From Diaporthe sp. PMI_573 (lineage: Eukaryota; Ascomycota; Sordariomycetes; Diaporthales; Diaporthaceae): DNA of 64,000 nucleotides. The notes below the pieces were generated by a model, which saw only the letters and a list, made by a program, of their open reading frames with translations, did not search any database and was not told the origin of the DNA. Shown piece by piece: positions 41,005 to 53,188 of this stretch; the first letter of the stretch is position 1, and each line of letters starts with the position of its first letter. A program made the position numbers and the translations under genes. The DNA is taken from NCBI GenBank assembly GCA_021399435.1, contig JAJTUP010000008.1:1116001-1180000 (forward strand), in the 5' to 3' direction.

Positions 41005-42080
41005 TCAAGTATAGCAGCCCTGGCCCCCAGCCAGCATGTAAAGACACACGGGGGCGCCAGTCGCCTGCCCGCTGACAGCACACGCCGAGTTCTCGATGCA
41101 GGCGAACCCCTGCGCGCAGTCCGCATCAGTGGTGCAGGTCTGGGTGGTGCAGGTGAGGCACAGGTTGCAGTACGCTGTGCCGTCGACGTCCGACTGGCAC
41201 GACGAGTACGGGTAGGCCGAGTTGCAGGGGCTGTACGGCGTGGCCCCCGTGTGGATGTTGTACGGTACTATGCCGGGCGGGCACTTTTTCCTCGACGTGG
41301 GTTCGTTAGACGCGCTTCTTCGTGGGGAGTCAATTGAATATCAGACGGCAAGATGCCAGTCAGGAAGGAGTACTCACGTTTGGGAAGAGCCCCGTCTGGG
41401 TGGGGACGGGGGGAGCGGTGGAGGTGGGCGTGGGTGGGCAGACGCCGCCCCTGTTGTAGAAGGTGTTGCCCGAGTTCGGGTCGTAGACGTCGTTGCCCTC
41501 TACCGTGTAGTTGTAGAGAGCGCATGCCGGGGTGGTGAGAAGACCGAAGCTCAGGCACTCCGCGTTGGCGTCGCACAGGGCGAGGCAGCCGCCGTACGAG
41601 GCCGAGTACGCGTCTGGGTAGAATCCTGCAGCAGGATCAGTACGTATATACTCTGGATATATATTGCTACAACGGGGCCGACTTACCGATGTTGGAGCCC
41701 GTGTCCCAGCCGGGGTATCCGGTACACGTCGGCGCCGCGGTGGGGATCGGCAGGGTGGATGTCGGGGCCGGGGTCGGGATTGCAGGGCACACATTGCCCC
41801 GGTTGAGGAAGTTGTTGGGACTGTTTGGGTCATAGACGACACTCCCCTCGACGGCATAGCCGTACAGGATGCAGTTGGGGCCCGCAGGATTGTACGAAAA
41901 GCTCAGGCAAGCCGAGTTGGCGTTGCAGAGGGCGTTGCAGGCCGCCTGGGTGGCCGACAGTGGGTCGCCGTAGAAGCCGATATCCACGCCGGTGCCCCAG
42001 CCTCTATACGCACACACATCCTGCGCGAGGCATGTGCCCGCGAGGAGGGGGGCCACGGCCGCGATGTACTTGAACAGCAT
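41005..42080 (-). CDS. Secreted cysteine-rich protein with two PAN/apple-like repeats
   Basis: Three exons are predicted: 42080-41687, 41625-41378 and 41283-41005, giving 306 aa. The signal peptide is MLFKYIAAVAPLLAGTCLAQ. Two homologous repeats of about 75 residues follow. Each begins with Y-x-GW-x-TG-x-xIGFY, then C-x-ALC-x-AN-x-xCLSF, and ends VYDPNS-x-N-x-F-x-NRG-x-VCP. The first is near residues 22-100 and the second near 117-195, joined by a Pro/Thr linker. The repeats resemble PAN/apple modules, which bind carbohydrate or protein. The C-terminal domain is unrelated, with 12 or so cysteines (SPCNSAYPYSSC; CNLCLTCTTQTC). For intron 2, an AAG acceptor keeps the long cysteine-rich frame; a GAG acceptor would give a quick stop. 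It may act at the cell wall or in the environment; that is inference. Confidence 0.82.
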
Positions 42081-44843
42081 CTTGATGCGAGGTTTGTGGT
42101 GGCAGCAGGGAACTTGGCAGGGCGGAAGGACTGGCTGGTCGTTGGACGGTCACGCAGGGCACATACCACCGGGACTGCTGGTGGTGTTGGTATTGCTTCG
42201 GATCGCGGGCAGCTCGTTTAAATACCTGGGCATCACCACTCCGCCCTCACCGCCGCGACCTTTCCATCTCGTATTCATGATATGAGCACCTTCCGGATAA
42301 AGCAGGGGATGCTGCCAAGCCGAGGGGCAGATGGCCAGACGCGTGCATTTCTTTCGCTCCGCACGCGCAGGACGAGTTCCTCTCTGGGCATCGAAGGCAA
42401 CCCCGGCTCCATTCCGCGGTTCACTTGGTGATACAATTGCCAATCTCGCTGCTCCTTCTGGGTAAAAGGCTGGACCTTCGCCGGCGCACCAAGGTAGGGG
42501 ACCGTCGTATGCTCATCGCCTACTAGTCCTCATTTGCCCCGATCAATAGTCTGTCTGCCCGTCTAGAGTCTGCAACGCCGTCCACCAATGAGCGCGGCCC
42601 CGACACTCTGCATGGTTGCAGTGAAGGATTTCGTATGCATGGGGGCGTCCCGCCGCGGACCTGCATTCTAGGCCGAAGCTGGGGATGGCAGTCCAAATGA
42701 ACTCTAAGGTCACAGTACGACTCTGCAGGCGCAGAGGGGCTCGAGATGAACTCGCTCCCTAAACGAGCGCCCGATCTTCTGCCCGCATGACCCGGATATA
42801 TCGGCTCTCGTACAACCTAGCTCTTTGGGAAATGATGAGCACGTCAATGTCTATCCAGGGCGGACTGCTCCAAAACATCGGTGACCAGGCCGACGAGACG
42901 TACCGAGTAGACTGAAAGTTGGAGCGTTGTTGAAAATTTGCTTGGCGACCTTGTTAGCATGTACGGCATCTCGCTCGGTGTGGTGGGCTTGATCGAGTTC
43001 GGAGCCGGGCTTGGAGGGAGGGTGCTCCCGCCCTGGGCCGGGGGATCGCCCCTGGGGCCGCGGCGGGTCGTCTGACATGCATGAAATGGCACGTTGCAAG
43101 CGAGCTCTCATAACGAGCTGTCGAACTCGCCCCTGAATCTGCTCCAAAAATGCTTGTTGGACTCCATGTGCTTCTTGCCTTTCTTTTGGTATCCTCAAGT
43201 AGTCCAAGCACCTGCGGCACGTGTTTACTACAGATGAATTCCGTGGGATAATTTTCCACATCGGAACAAGCCCTATCTTTGACGAAGCTTTGAGGCGAGG
43301 TTGTAGGTGAACGACGTTCTGCTTACGTCCAAGTCACCTTATTCTTAGTCCAGGCTGCCCATTTAGGGGAGGCCGCAAGTGTGCTGGGTGCAAGATCCAG
43401 CACTTGAGCAGGTTTCGGAAAGGGCACCCTGGCGATAGCATACGATGTCTGTGACCATATTCGACATATGCTAGATGTCAAATATGCAAGCTGAGAAAAG
43501 GAATGCAAGAAATGATGCAAGGTTTCGGTGACACTCCGGTCTGCCTGCTCCCCGGCCCACCTATTCGCCTCAGGGAGCAGGCAGGGGGTCTCCTGAAAGA
43601 CTCGGGAAGGGTGACGACCAATGAGAGCAAGAAACCACCTGGGTCGGTACCGTATTCGGCGCAGTCGATTCAGCCGGGGCATTATACTGTGAGAACCTCG
43701 GCATATAAGAGAAATCGAAAACGGGCTGTTTCGCTCGACCCAGCTGTGCACGCAGAGAACGGTACAACCAACCTCAGGTATTTAAGATAATCGACATCGG
43801 CCTGCGCGCCAACGTACAGGCTCAAAAGATAGGCCGAAGGTATCTCCCCAGGTACCTGGTCAGTATGTGTTCGATACTGAAGAGAGTAAATATGTGGCAC
43901 TGTCAAGCTCGTGGGTGAGGAAAGTCTTCGAGTATTAACTGTTGGCGAAAGGGTGCGGTGGCCGCATGCCGTCATCATACTCTGCCTAGGCAGCTGGAGA
44001 GGATCATTGCATCAGACTGTGCTTCTGTCAGGCGTGGTGGAACCCGAACCGTCGGTGCCTGCATTCCTTCGGGCAAATGTCCGGGGAGGCGGTTCCATGC
44101 GGGCCGATTCCATCCTCAACGTGACTCTTCAAGCCAAAACACCGTAGGGCAGGCCTAAGAGATTAGGACCACATACAAAAGACAACCACCACTCCATAAA
44201 TTCTCACCTTCCCTACGAAGATACGGGACTCGACAAGAATTACACGGAGGACAGTTTATCTTATTTGTCGTCACCACCGTGGCAAGCATCAGCAGCGTCG
44301 GGTGAGCCAGGCTGTAGATGACATGTTTCCATTTGACCGACCAAAGGTAGATGAAACCAGAGTTATGCCACATTCAGATTACCTTCGACCTGTATCACAA
44401 CGAACCCTTTATTAACCCCGAGCTGCGATAACCTAGAGACAAATGAGAGAATCTCGGGGGAAAATTATGATCCGGCGGACGGGTCCTTCACCGAGCTCCA
44501 TTGCTCAGAAGAAAAGAATGTTCAAGCGAATCAAGCAAGGCATGGAAGGGTCGCCCAACTACCCGTCTAGTTCATCCGGATCTAATAAACCAGCGCTGCT
44601 AATTTCAGAAGTCAAAAAACACACTAAAGCAGGCGCCGAAAAAGGCGCGTGTCAGGAGCCTTTTTGACCCGGCTGTTGATGAAATCAAAACATCAGGGAC
44701 AGGCCCCGAGGAGAGACCACGAGCGAACAGCATTCGGACTTGATCCTAATTTACCAAACCATTTTCTCACGGCGTCTTTTGCTCCAAGTGCCGGGGCATT
44801 GGATAGGGATCACGGCGAAGAAGGGATCCGCACGCTCTACGTC
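42081..44843. other. Gene-poor region, left part
   Basis: No confident gene is seen. The promoter of the secreted repeat protein lies at its left. A 136-codon minus-strand frame (42851-43261) begins with an ATG and has a Cys pair (TCRRC) and basic helices, but no family is recognised. A small Lys/Arg-rich plus-strand frame (44443-44667) is also unsupported. Confidence 0.45.
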
Positions 44844-44853
44844 TATAAAAAGG
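44844..44853 (+). promoter_or_regulatory. Strong TATA box without an assigned gene
   Basis: TATAAAAAGG is followed by a CA/CT-rich stretch (ACTACAACTACCAAC) that looks like a fungal 5' leader. The next plus-strand frame (45067-45765, 232 codons) has poor composition, so the transcript it may drive is unknown. Confidence 0.35.
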
Positions 44854-46634
44854 TCTGCCATCGGGGGCCCTTCGGCAGTTAGATTCTGGTCATTTACGCC
44901 CACTACAACTACCAACATTGCAACTCTGCCATAACCAGTCCTCCGTTTCACACTAAAGGGACTACATAGCTAGATTTCCTCTTGAGGGAATTTCCGTCTC
45001 ACGAGAGGCACGTATCCTATGTGTCAGCTCTAATGAGTTTGCCCTGGGAGACCAGCGCGTGCATGTATGTCTTGTAACCATGTTTGGAAACGAATAGCTG
45101 TCGACAAGAGACGATGCCCTCCCAGCCTCGTATTTTCAGCGAGCTTTTTCAGCATCTACCTCGTTGAGACGAAGTTGTTGGATTTACTGTTCTTAAATCC
45201 TGCATTGGAAAAGCTATGTCGAAATCTACAGCAACATTATTCAAACCGAGTCACTGTCCAGCAGCCCAGACAGCTCCCACGAGTCCCCCAAAGCATTGGA
45301 GATACCCTGAGGAACGACTCGCGACCCACGAATCATGACTCACGACGGTCCTCCCTCTTCTCCAACGGCAGATGTGGATTGTCGTTGACTCTACACAGTG
45401 GGCCCAACTGCCTCATACTCTTGCCAGATGGAGATACTCTTGCCACATGGAGAAAGCTGCAGCGAAGAGCCTCCGAACGACCAGCCAGAATCACCAAGAG
45501 TTACACAACCTTGGTCAAACACAAGTTCGTGTGGACCTCCAAGCATGTGATATCGCCGGACATCGAACCAGGGGAAATGTCATTTTATTCCTTTTTTTGT
45601 TTTTTTGTTTTAGCACTTGATGGCAAGGCAAGGAAATGCCGTGTCTATTCTTACACGGCTCCCCTGTACGCCAAGTTCGCCGGACGTGCTTTGCTGGCTG
45701 CTAGTAGATCAGCGTGTATAATATTAGCAACACATCTCCTTCACAAAGCAGTAATGACGAGATGAAACCAGTGCGCCGGCTGTAAGCAGGACAACAACCT
45801 GTTACCTCAAGGCCAGCGCATAAGGTGGCTGAAATTTGCGCCTGAAAGTTCAACTGCGGTTAGTTTAATATATCGTGGCCGGATAAGCTCAGCGCATATG
45901 CTTCGACTTCCAGTTTCAAGCTCTCGTGAGTCTACAGAAGACCTGCAACGTGGCCCCACAACATTAAGGATTACAGCGTGGTTTGTCATATAAGGGGTGC
46001 CTCTTGAGGTAGGCTGTAAACAGTAGTGATGTGCGCGTGAGGCCTTGATATGTGGTCGGGTTATGAGGTGGGGGCCGTGCCAAGACGGGGCGGACGAGTT
46101 TTGGCGGGCAAAGATTCGAAACGACCGCGGTCGGTAGGAGCCCAGATGTGGACCCGACTCCGGATTGAGTTTTGTGATGGTTTCTGGCAGCAAGTACAAT
46201 ACATTAGTGTCGTCCACGGACACGTCTGTGGTTGCTGAAATATACTGTCAGCAGCCGGGCGTGTGGATGGCAGGATGGCTTCTTCCTGCCTGCCCTGTTT
46301 TGCCCTAACCATGTCGTTCGATGGGTGCATCACAACCGGATGACTGGGCCGGGCTTGGGTTCCCCGGCACCCGGGGCCTGCCCTGCAGAGGCCCTGTTCA
46401 TAAAGAAAAGAATAACACCGAGGAGGGCGGAGTGCAACGTGGTAGAGCCGCAGTAACATGTGCTGCAACTGCAAAACAGGGTGGGGGATCTAGACTGTAC
46501 GATGATGACACATGGTCCGTGTGCGATCCCAGGGCTTTATGTTACTGTGTAGTGAAGGTTGGGCAGGACAGGAGGCTCAACTGATTCATCCGAAGGGAAT
46601 AAGACGGGCAGTCCGACTGTGGTTCGGCCCATAC

Positions 46635-46658
46635 TGTGTGTGTGTGTGTGTGTGTGTG
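46635..46658. repeat. (TG)n microsatellite
   Basis: Twelve TG units. Likely polymorphic between strains. Confidence 0.9.
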
Positions 46659-46740
46659 CATGGGTTAGGAGGGTAGGAACACCATAGGTCTGGAACCAGA
46701 ATAGAACATGCGGGCACGCCACAGCAGGTCTCCGACATGT

Positions 46741-46777
46741 GCTGCCCCTCGCTGCCCCTCGCTGCCCCTCGCTGCCC
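46741..46777. repeat. GCTGCCCCTC tandem repeat
   Basis: Three perfect 10-bp copies followed by a partial fourth (GCTGCCC). It is in non-coding sequence. Confidence 0.88.
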
Positions 46778-48144
46778 GCGGCTTCATTCGGCTAGCAAGG
46801 TTTGATCGGGCCGTCTTATCTTATCGCTCATCCCTGCGACCATCAACCAGAGCGACACTTTTGCTAGGAAGAGACCTCGGTACCATGGGCCGACCTTGCC
46901 TGGCGCAGGTAGTCTGTACTGTGTAGCGGTCACGTACCAGGCAGTACCCACAGGCAGGCGCGGGCAAAAAGTGATTGACGTAGATCGCTGCCCGCCCTGC
47001 CCGCCCTGCCCGCCTCGTGCCTCGTGCCTCGTGCATCATATCTACCGACGGAAGGGAGGCCCAAGAGCCAAGGGCCCGGATTTAAGATGTCCCACCACAG
47101 ATCTGGGAAGCTCTCGAACTCTGGCACCACCCTGCAGCGGAATTAACGTCAGCCCTCCACGATCCCTCCTCCCTGCGCCTCCTCGCCTTCGGCTGATATG
47201 GACATTGGACATGGGGAGAAGACCAGATATGGGTGCTGCTGGGCACTGTCTACTGTGTTTCTCCCTGCATTGCACCGAAAAGGCCCATTTGTCCTTTGTC
47301 CCGCTCCGAACTCCCGCCGAATTCCCGCCAGACCCCAGTTGAGCCTGGGCTGGGCCGGTACATGACTATGCCCGGCATCGTCGCACATCACAATGTACTG
47401 GTCAACCGGAAAGGCCTGCCAGAGATACGGACCCTCAAAGGCAGGGTCTTATGTACCCGTCTGGGTAGTCTACCGCTCATCACCTCCCAGTATAGTATTG
47501 AATCGTCCGCCTTGATGATTTTTCATGGGCACTGGGACTGGGGCCTTTCTCCCGCTCCTCCCCTCCTCGTCATTCCCTCTCTCTCCCTTGTCGTCCCTTT
47601 GTCGTCCCTGTACCTCACCTCCCCATCGCGGCTCCGTCTTACCCTGTTCCCTTGTGCCGAGAGAATGCGGTAAAACTCCCCATCGGCGGGTCCACCTCAA
47701 GGGTACGAGACGAGACCGCGCAGAACACACCAGAGCCCACACCTCCGTCCCTCGTGATCCTATCGAGTCAAGAATTCCCTGCCTTGTCTGCTGCTTGCAC
47801 TACACACAGTCCGTCCAGTATATGCAGATACTGGCTCATAATCTCCCCCACATGGCCCGTCGCATCTGCCCCAGGCTTGTACTCCCTGGTCCCCCCTTCC
47901 GAGAAATATCCTTCGGATGCCATCGTGTTACACAGTAACACACCCGCCAACCACTCACATCTGCCTATCCATCGGCCTCTCTTTGTTTTGCTTGCCCAGC
48001 CCTTGCCCGTTTGTCCGTCTGCCCGACTCATAAGAGTTAACGTCCTGCTCCTAAGTCACCCCAACAAGCCTCCGACCAAAGCGACAACCACCCGTCCTTC
48101 TACCTACCTGTGCCCTTGTCGTGATAGCATCAGCCAAAGTCCAT

Positions 48145-49536
48145 ATGGGGTCAACCGGCTCGCCGGCGCCCACGCGCCTGCCCATCTCTTCTGTACTACC
48201 TCCCTTGATACTCGGCACAGCGACATTCAACACCCAATATGTCGACGACCCGTCCCAGATGCCATACAAATCCATCGTCTCCCGTGCCCTGGAGCTAGGC
48301 GTCAACGCATTCGACACATCGCCTTACTACGGCCCATCTGAGATCCTCCTGGGCGATGCTCTACACCATGCCACCCTCCCCAACAGCGCCAACACAAAGA
48401 TCGTCGACTCAGACTCCCAGAAACACCCCCGTGACAGCTACATGATCCTGACAAAGGCCGGTCGCATATCAGGAAACAACTTCGACTACAGCCCCTCATG
48501 GATCCGATACAGCGTCCTGCGCAGCTTGAAGAGGCTGCACACACCGTACCTGGACCTGGTCTACTGCCACGACGTCGAGTTCGTCTCCCCTGCCGAAGTC
48601 CTCGCCGCCGTAAAGGAGCTCCGCCGCCTGCGTGACGAGGATGGCGTGATCCGCTACGTCGGGATCAGCGGATACCCCGTCGACGTCCTCTGCGACCTAG
48701 CCGAGATGATTTACCGCGAGACGGGCGAGGGCGTCGACGCCGTTATGAGCTACTGCCACTGCTCCGTGCAGAACCATCGCCTAGTGGAGGGTTTCATGGA
48801 AGATGAGGATGATGGCAGCCAGCCCGCCACAAACGGTAACGCAGTCAACAACCTCCCACCGCTCGTGCGACTGAAGAATGCCGGCGTGTCCACCGTCCTC
48901 AACGCCTCCATGCTCGGCATGGGCCTCCTGACCACACGAGGTGTCGACCACGGCCCGCAGGCAGCCTGGCACCCGTCACCATCCCCGCTGCGCAAGGCAT
49001 GCGCCGACATGGCGGCCCAGGCGACCGCCGAGGGCGAGAGGCTGGAGCGGCTGTCGATCCGCTGGGCACTGGACACGTGGGCGCGGGCGGGCGCGCGGTC
49101 GGGGCTGGGCGTCAGCCTCAAGGGCAAGGGGAGGCACGAGAGCCTCAGCGACAGCAACAGCATCGGCGGCAGCGTCATGGGCATCACGACGCTCGCGGAG
49201 CTCGAGGAGACGTGGGGCGTGTGGCTGTCCGTGCTGGCCGAGAGCGTGCCGGACGTGAAGCTCGGAGGAGAGGAGGACGACATAGCGAGGGAGGCGTCGC
49301 AGGACGTCGTGGTCGTCAACGGCGACAGGGACCTGCAGACCGCCTCGCTGAAGCGGTGCGACCAGGTGCGCTCCCTCGTCAGGGACAAGCTGTGGCCGCT
49401 GCTGGGCGAGTGGCGGAACCACAGCTGGCCCTCTGGCCTGGAGGAGCCCGGATTCCGAAATGAGAGGAGGCCTGAGGATATCGGCACGGTGCCACTGGAC
49501 GACGGTATCATTGCTGAGTACGAGGCGAGGATGTAG
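48145..49536 (+). CDS. Aldo-keto reductase, D-arabinose/L-galactose dehydrogenase-like (Ara2 type)
   Basis: Intronless, 463 aa, starting at the first ATG (MGSTGSPAPTRLP). The AKR catalytic tetrad is visible: Asp in NAFDTSPYYG (about residue 55), Tyr in the same motif (about 60), Lys in MILTKAGR (about 103) and His in VYCHDVEF (about 140). The residues DLVYCHDVEF match the DLxxxHD pattern of the L-galactose dehydrogenase/yeast Ara2 branch, which makes lactones in erythroascorbate synthesis. GVIRYVGISGYPVDVL and the helix LERLSIRWALDTWA are also conserved. The C-terminal portion is longer than in yeast Ara2, with a charged insert (LGGEEDDIAREASQDV). It is cytosolic, with NAD(P) as cofactor. Assignment to Ara2 is by pattern and moderately sure; the AKR family itself is certain. 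Confidence 0.92.
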   Translation: MGSTGSPAPTRLPISSVLPPLILGTATFNTQYVDDPSQMPYKSIVSRALELGVNAFDTSPYYGPSEILLGDALHHATLPNSANTKIVDSDSQKHPRDSYMILTKAGRISGNNFDYSPSWIRYSVLRSLKRLHTPYLDLVYCHDVEFVSPAEVLAAVKELRRLRDEDGVIRYVGISGYPVDVLCDLAEMIYRETGEGVDAVMSYCHCSVQNHRLVEGFMEDEDDGSQPATNGNAVNNLPPLVRLKNAGVSTVLNASMLGMGLLTTRGVDHGPQAAWHPSPSPLRKACADMAAQATAEGERLERLSIRWALDTWARAGARSGLGVSLKGKGRHESLSDSNSIGGSVMGITTLAELEETWGVWLSVLAESVPDVKLGGEEDDIAREASQDVVVVNGDRDLQTASLKRCDQVRSLVRDKLWPLLGEWRNHSWPSGLEEPGFRNERRPEDIGTVPLDDGIIAEYEARM

Positions 49537-50547
49537 TCTTTCTGCCGTAATAGCTGGATGAGGGTGCGGAACTTCCGGAGTGGAGGTGTGAACAATATAC
49601 ACCGAGACGATACTTGGTTTTCGGGACATTTACGACACACACGTGTATTTTTTCCGCAGCGGCATATACAGTACATTTGCTGGGGGTGTTTTTTTTTTTG
49701 ATCAGGCGATAGAGTACATGTAAGAGACGACTTTCTTTTTGGCAGGTCAGAGGGTCAATGAACGTCTCCTACACTTTTCACTTTAACGAGCATTGCTCGG
49801 GTGTCTGCTACGCGTCCACAGAATTAATATAATGAACCATCGTAGCTGCTGGCTGCCCAATCTCATAGTGTAACGGAACATTATCCTAGCGAACAACCCT
49901 CTATGGAACAAAGTCCCTCAGATCACCTGTGGGAAAACCTGTTGTGGAATAATCTCAAGTGCGCCTGTAGAACAAACAGCTAGAAGGTAAGCAAGCTACA
50001 GGAGCCCTGCAATGAATCTTCGCATTTGTTGAGGACGTGGCTGTGATGTCTTTTAGTAATGAATCGGACACGCTTAAAGATGTTGACGATTGTGAAAAAA
50101 AAAAAAAAAAAAAAGGCATGTCCACAGGTCCGGACCATTGTCACTCTGATCTTCTTGGTCTTGGTCTAGCCTAATTCCGCATCATTTTTGTTAGAAATTT
50201 GCCCTATTCATTGACGTGGTCGTCCTTGCCCATTTTCTGCCACTCTTGCTGAAGAAATGGTCAACGCCTGCTAGACTACTCGCCTGAGCCCTCAAATCCA
50301 GCCCTCAACCTGACGCATTACTCGTGTATTTCTTTTGCCCATCAAATACCGTCCAAATGCGCCCCTCGCCTTCCATCATGCCAAGTTGCTTGTGTGTCCT
50401 GCAACCGTGACCGTACGTCTCATGTTCCGTGCAACCCCCGCTTCTCAATGTCGATCGAAGGCGACGGCAGTCCGTCACGGGAGCCGGTTGCCTTCCTGAA
50501 GTCCATCACACAGGCACCAACTTGCCATCGTGACATAGACCGACTGT
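49537..50547. other. Convergent intergenic region with poly-A tract
   Basis: About 1 kb. A 20-nt A run lies at 50095-50114 and a T run at 49691-49699. It is AT-richer than the genes on each side. No gene is seen. Confidence 0.55.
50095..50114. repeat. A20 homopolymer
   Basis: Twenty consecutive A residues in a convergent spacer. It could be a simple repeat or an old poly-A tail trace; no retroelement sequence is attached. Confidence 0.85.
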
Positions 50548-52316
50548 TCATCCGTCCTGTGCCTGATCCGATTCTCCATCCGAGTTCTCGTGCTTATCCT
50601 CAGTCGATTCCAGATCGGACACCCCCATCATTTCCTCCTCGTCCCAGTCACTGTTGTTACCATGGTACTCATGTAAACCCCACACCCGCGAAAATCCATC
50701 ATTCTCCGCCATCATGCGCTCCTCCAAGATCCATGAGAGCCCGTCACGGCCCATGGGGTCCTGAGACCGCACCGCGAACGAGTCCAGGTCAATTCGGCGT
50801 CGAAACCACAGCTCCCTGCCCTCGGCGCCCAGCATCCAGCAGGAACGCAGTACCTGGAGGAAGCGGTAGACGAGGTCGCTGTGATCGCGCATCACGCCGA
50901 TATTGAAGTCATCCATTTCCCCATCACTATCATCGGCAGACCACGCGTCCGGCTCGTACACGCCCGGAATATACCCAGCTATGCGTAGGGTCTTGATCGA
51001 TGGCGGGTACAGCTGTGATAGCTCGGTGTCCGGATCAGCCTCCAAGGCCTCCAAGGCCTCCATCCACTCTTTGAAGAAGGTCGAAAACGAGAAGAGTACT
51101 TGCAGGGAGACGGTCAGGTGTGTCAGGTTGGTGAGTTTGTGAAGAGTGATGAGACACGCGGCGGGGCCGAAATGCACCTCCAGTGGGTTCATAAAGTCCG
51201 GTGGGCAGTCGCCTATGTTTCGGCACTCCCAGTCTAGCGACAGGGTGCGGAGACTGCGGCCCTTGGTAACGAAAAAGAGGTTGAGGTCCAATGCTCCAAA
51301 CCCTGTAAGCCACGATGTCCAGCCGCATCGCTTGCCCGGCCCGCCAAGTTTCAGTGCGCGAAGCTTGGATGAGATGAAGACACGTCGCCTCAGACTCATC
51401 AGATCCCATTCCGCTGGAGCCAGCGGGCACGTCGTCGTTGTTGTGAGAGACTCGACGTGCTTCCACGACGAACGTCCATCTGCCGCGCCGAATGGTTTGG
51501 AGACGAGACTGGCCTCCCACCGGCCGCTTGGCGTCCAAATCTCGAAACGCTGTAAGGCGGGAAATTGATTGCCGATGATGTCTGGGCACAGCCATTGACT
51601 CGGGCGGTCAGCAGAGGAAGAGTGATATCTAGAAGAAATCACTTCACTTGAAAGCATGATAGTGATGCGCAGCGTAGTCAAATTGTGCAGTGCTAGGTCA
51701 TTGATGAAAGGCCCGTCCATCAGATGGGGCTGTGGGATGTGCAGAGTACGCAGGTTTGGCACAAGCGGCATTAGGAGCCTGAGCAGGCCTCGATCGACAT
51801 GCTTTCCGCGTTCTGCAGCAAGCTCTGCTTCCAACTGTGTCAGTGGGATCACGACCTGGCTCGCGAATCTCCAATTGGTCATGTCACGGGTGAAGTTGAA
51901 GTCGAATCGTTCTGAGACACTCTTTACGTATGGGGGAACCGTAATATGCTTGACGAGAGGCTGGAGATCTGGGAATGCCATTAGACTGAGCAGGAAGCTT
52001 GCTGGTGATTTGGCGGTTGCGAGGTGTGCGCATCGGTAAAGGACGGTTGTAGCGGCCAGCTTGAAGTTGCGAGAGACTGGGCAGACATTGCGCAAGTCCA
52101 TGCGGTCGACGACACTGTCACGGCCGTATCTCACTGGCCCATCGCCCTCGAGGCAGTCATTGCTGTGGTGTACGTCCTGATTGTCTGGTGATCCCGCAGC
52201 GATCAAGAAAGGATGGGCCAAGTGCTTGAGCACCTGGATAACAGCTCTTGCGGCAAGGTTTCGATGGGTGAAATGTGAAGTCGAAGCTTTCGAGAGGAAT
52301 TGGCGAGGTCTTCCAT
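50548..52316 (-). CDS. F-box/LRR-like fungal protein
   Basis: The 3' exon is 52162-50548. I place a first exon at 52316-52234 because it reads ETLPQELL, the canonical start of an F-box, in a different frame. An intron of 71 nt (GTGCTC ... CACCACAG) brings it into frame with DLRNVCPVSRNFKLAATTVLYR, the second half of the F-box. The product is 565 aa. The remainder has leucine-rich, irregular repeats (LLRLLMPLVPNLRTLHIPQP; ALHNLTTLRITIML; LRTLSLDWECRNIGDCP; LTNLTHLTVSL), as in substrate-binding domains of SCF adaptors. The acidic C-terminus (SDWDEEEMMGVSDLESTEDK) is disordered. The donor is weak, so the N-terminal model is uncertain; a long frame without an ATG also extends to 52410. It probably acts in SCF-type ubiquitination. 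Confidence 0.7.
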
Positions 52317-53188
52317 TGAGTCTCGATGATGGTGATGTCTCGAACGAAATATGTTGGTAGGGCAAAGGAAATTGCGTTACGTGCGAGACCGTGCCTAGGA
52401 GGGACCACACTCGTCGCCATTGCGCTTCATGGGTGTGAGCTTTATGGGCGTGTACCTAGACGTGTGCACAAGGATTCCTCGTGTATCAGATAGTGGAGGA
52501 TTTGGTGAACGAGATTGTTGTTGAATTGTAGGCAATCGAAAAGTTGTTGGTCACCAACGCTTTTGTAGCTTGAGCTCGTAGATGACTCAGTTCGTTTGTG
52601 AAGTCAGTATTGAGCAATATTCCACTTAGAATAGGTGGAGAAACTCCCGAGGTCTTGCAGGTCACTTGAGACCAATATATCAGGAGAGTGAAGGCGCTTG
52701 GCGATACATCCTCTTCTGTTTCCCGTACGAGCTTTGCTCTGGTATCTTCTACGCGGCCACCATCTACACCGAGGTACGTTGGAGCACCCAGGCATTCCTC
52801 ACGACCTAAATTCCTATGAGATCACCTCTGACGAAGTTACCTCTTCTAAAACAATCCCCTATAGCACGGCCTCTTATAGATGAATTGTATCTCTTTGCCC
52901 GGCCATATCAACAGACCCAGTTCTAAAGCTTGCCAGCACATAAACAAAACCCGCCGAACATGCCACCATTGTGTCCAGAAGCAGCTGAAGAAAGCAAGCG
53001 GTGACGCCAAATCCTCATTTGTCGAGACGTGACAGGTAGGAACGGCGAGAATCATGCATGAACCTATGGCCCTTGTTCTTCAGAACGAGCCAAAATTAGG
53101 ATTCCTGCTCTACCTCGCGGCATTCTTTGGCAGTTTTCGGGTATCAAATCGGTCTATTTGCTTCTATCTGTTATCTGTGTATCAGCCG
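52317..53188. other. Intergenic region, F-box gene promoter
   Basis: About 870 nt between two minus-strand genes. No gene is recognised. It contains AT-rich patches at 52.6-52.9 kb. Confidence 0.5.

Larger units (their letters stand above)
44854..48144. other. Gene-poor region, right part, with simple repeats
   Basis: More than 3 kb without a confident gene. A 232-codon plus-strand frame at 45067-45765 lacks coding bias and known motifs. Simple repeats include (TG)12 at 46635-46658, a GCTGCCCCTC decamer array at 46741-46777 and CTGCCCGCC/CTCGTGC repeats at 46990-47035. The right end (about 47.5-48.14 kb) is pyrimidine-rich and likely the leader of the aldo-keto reductase gene. Confidence 0.45.

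Noticed and set aside
42851..43261. 136-codon minus-strand frame with TCRRC motif
   Set aside because: Codon use changes midway, with the second half Pro/Arg-rich from a C-rich tract. No family recognised; could be a remnant but unsupported.
45067..45765. 232-codon plus-strand frame downstream of a TATA box
   Set aside because: Despite the promoter, codon composition is random and there is no recognisable motif. I do not call it a gene.
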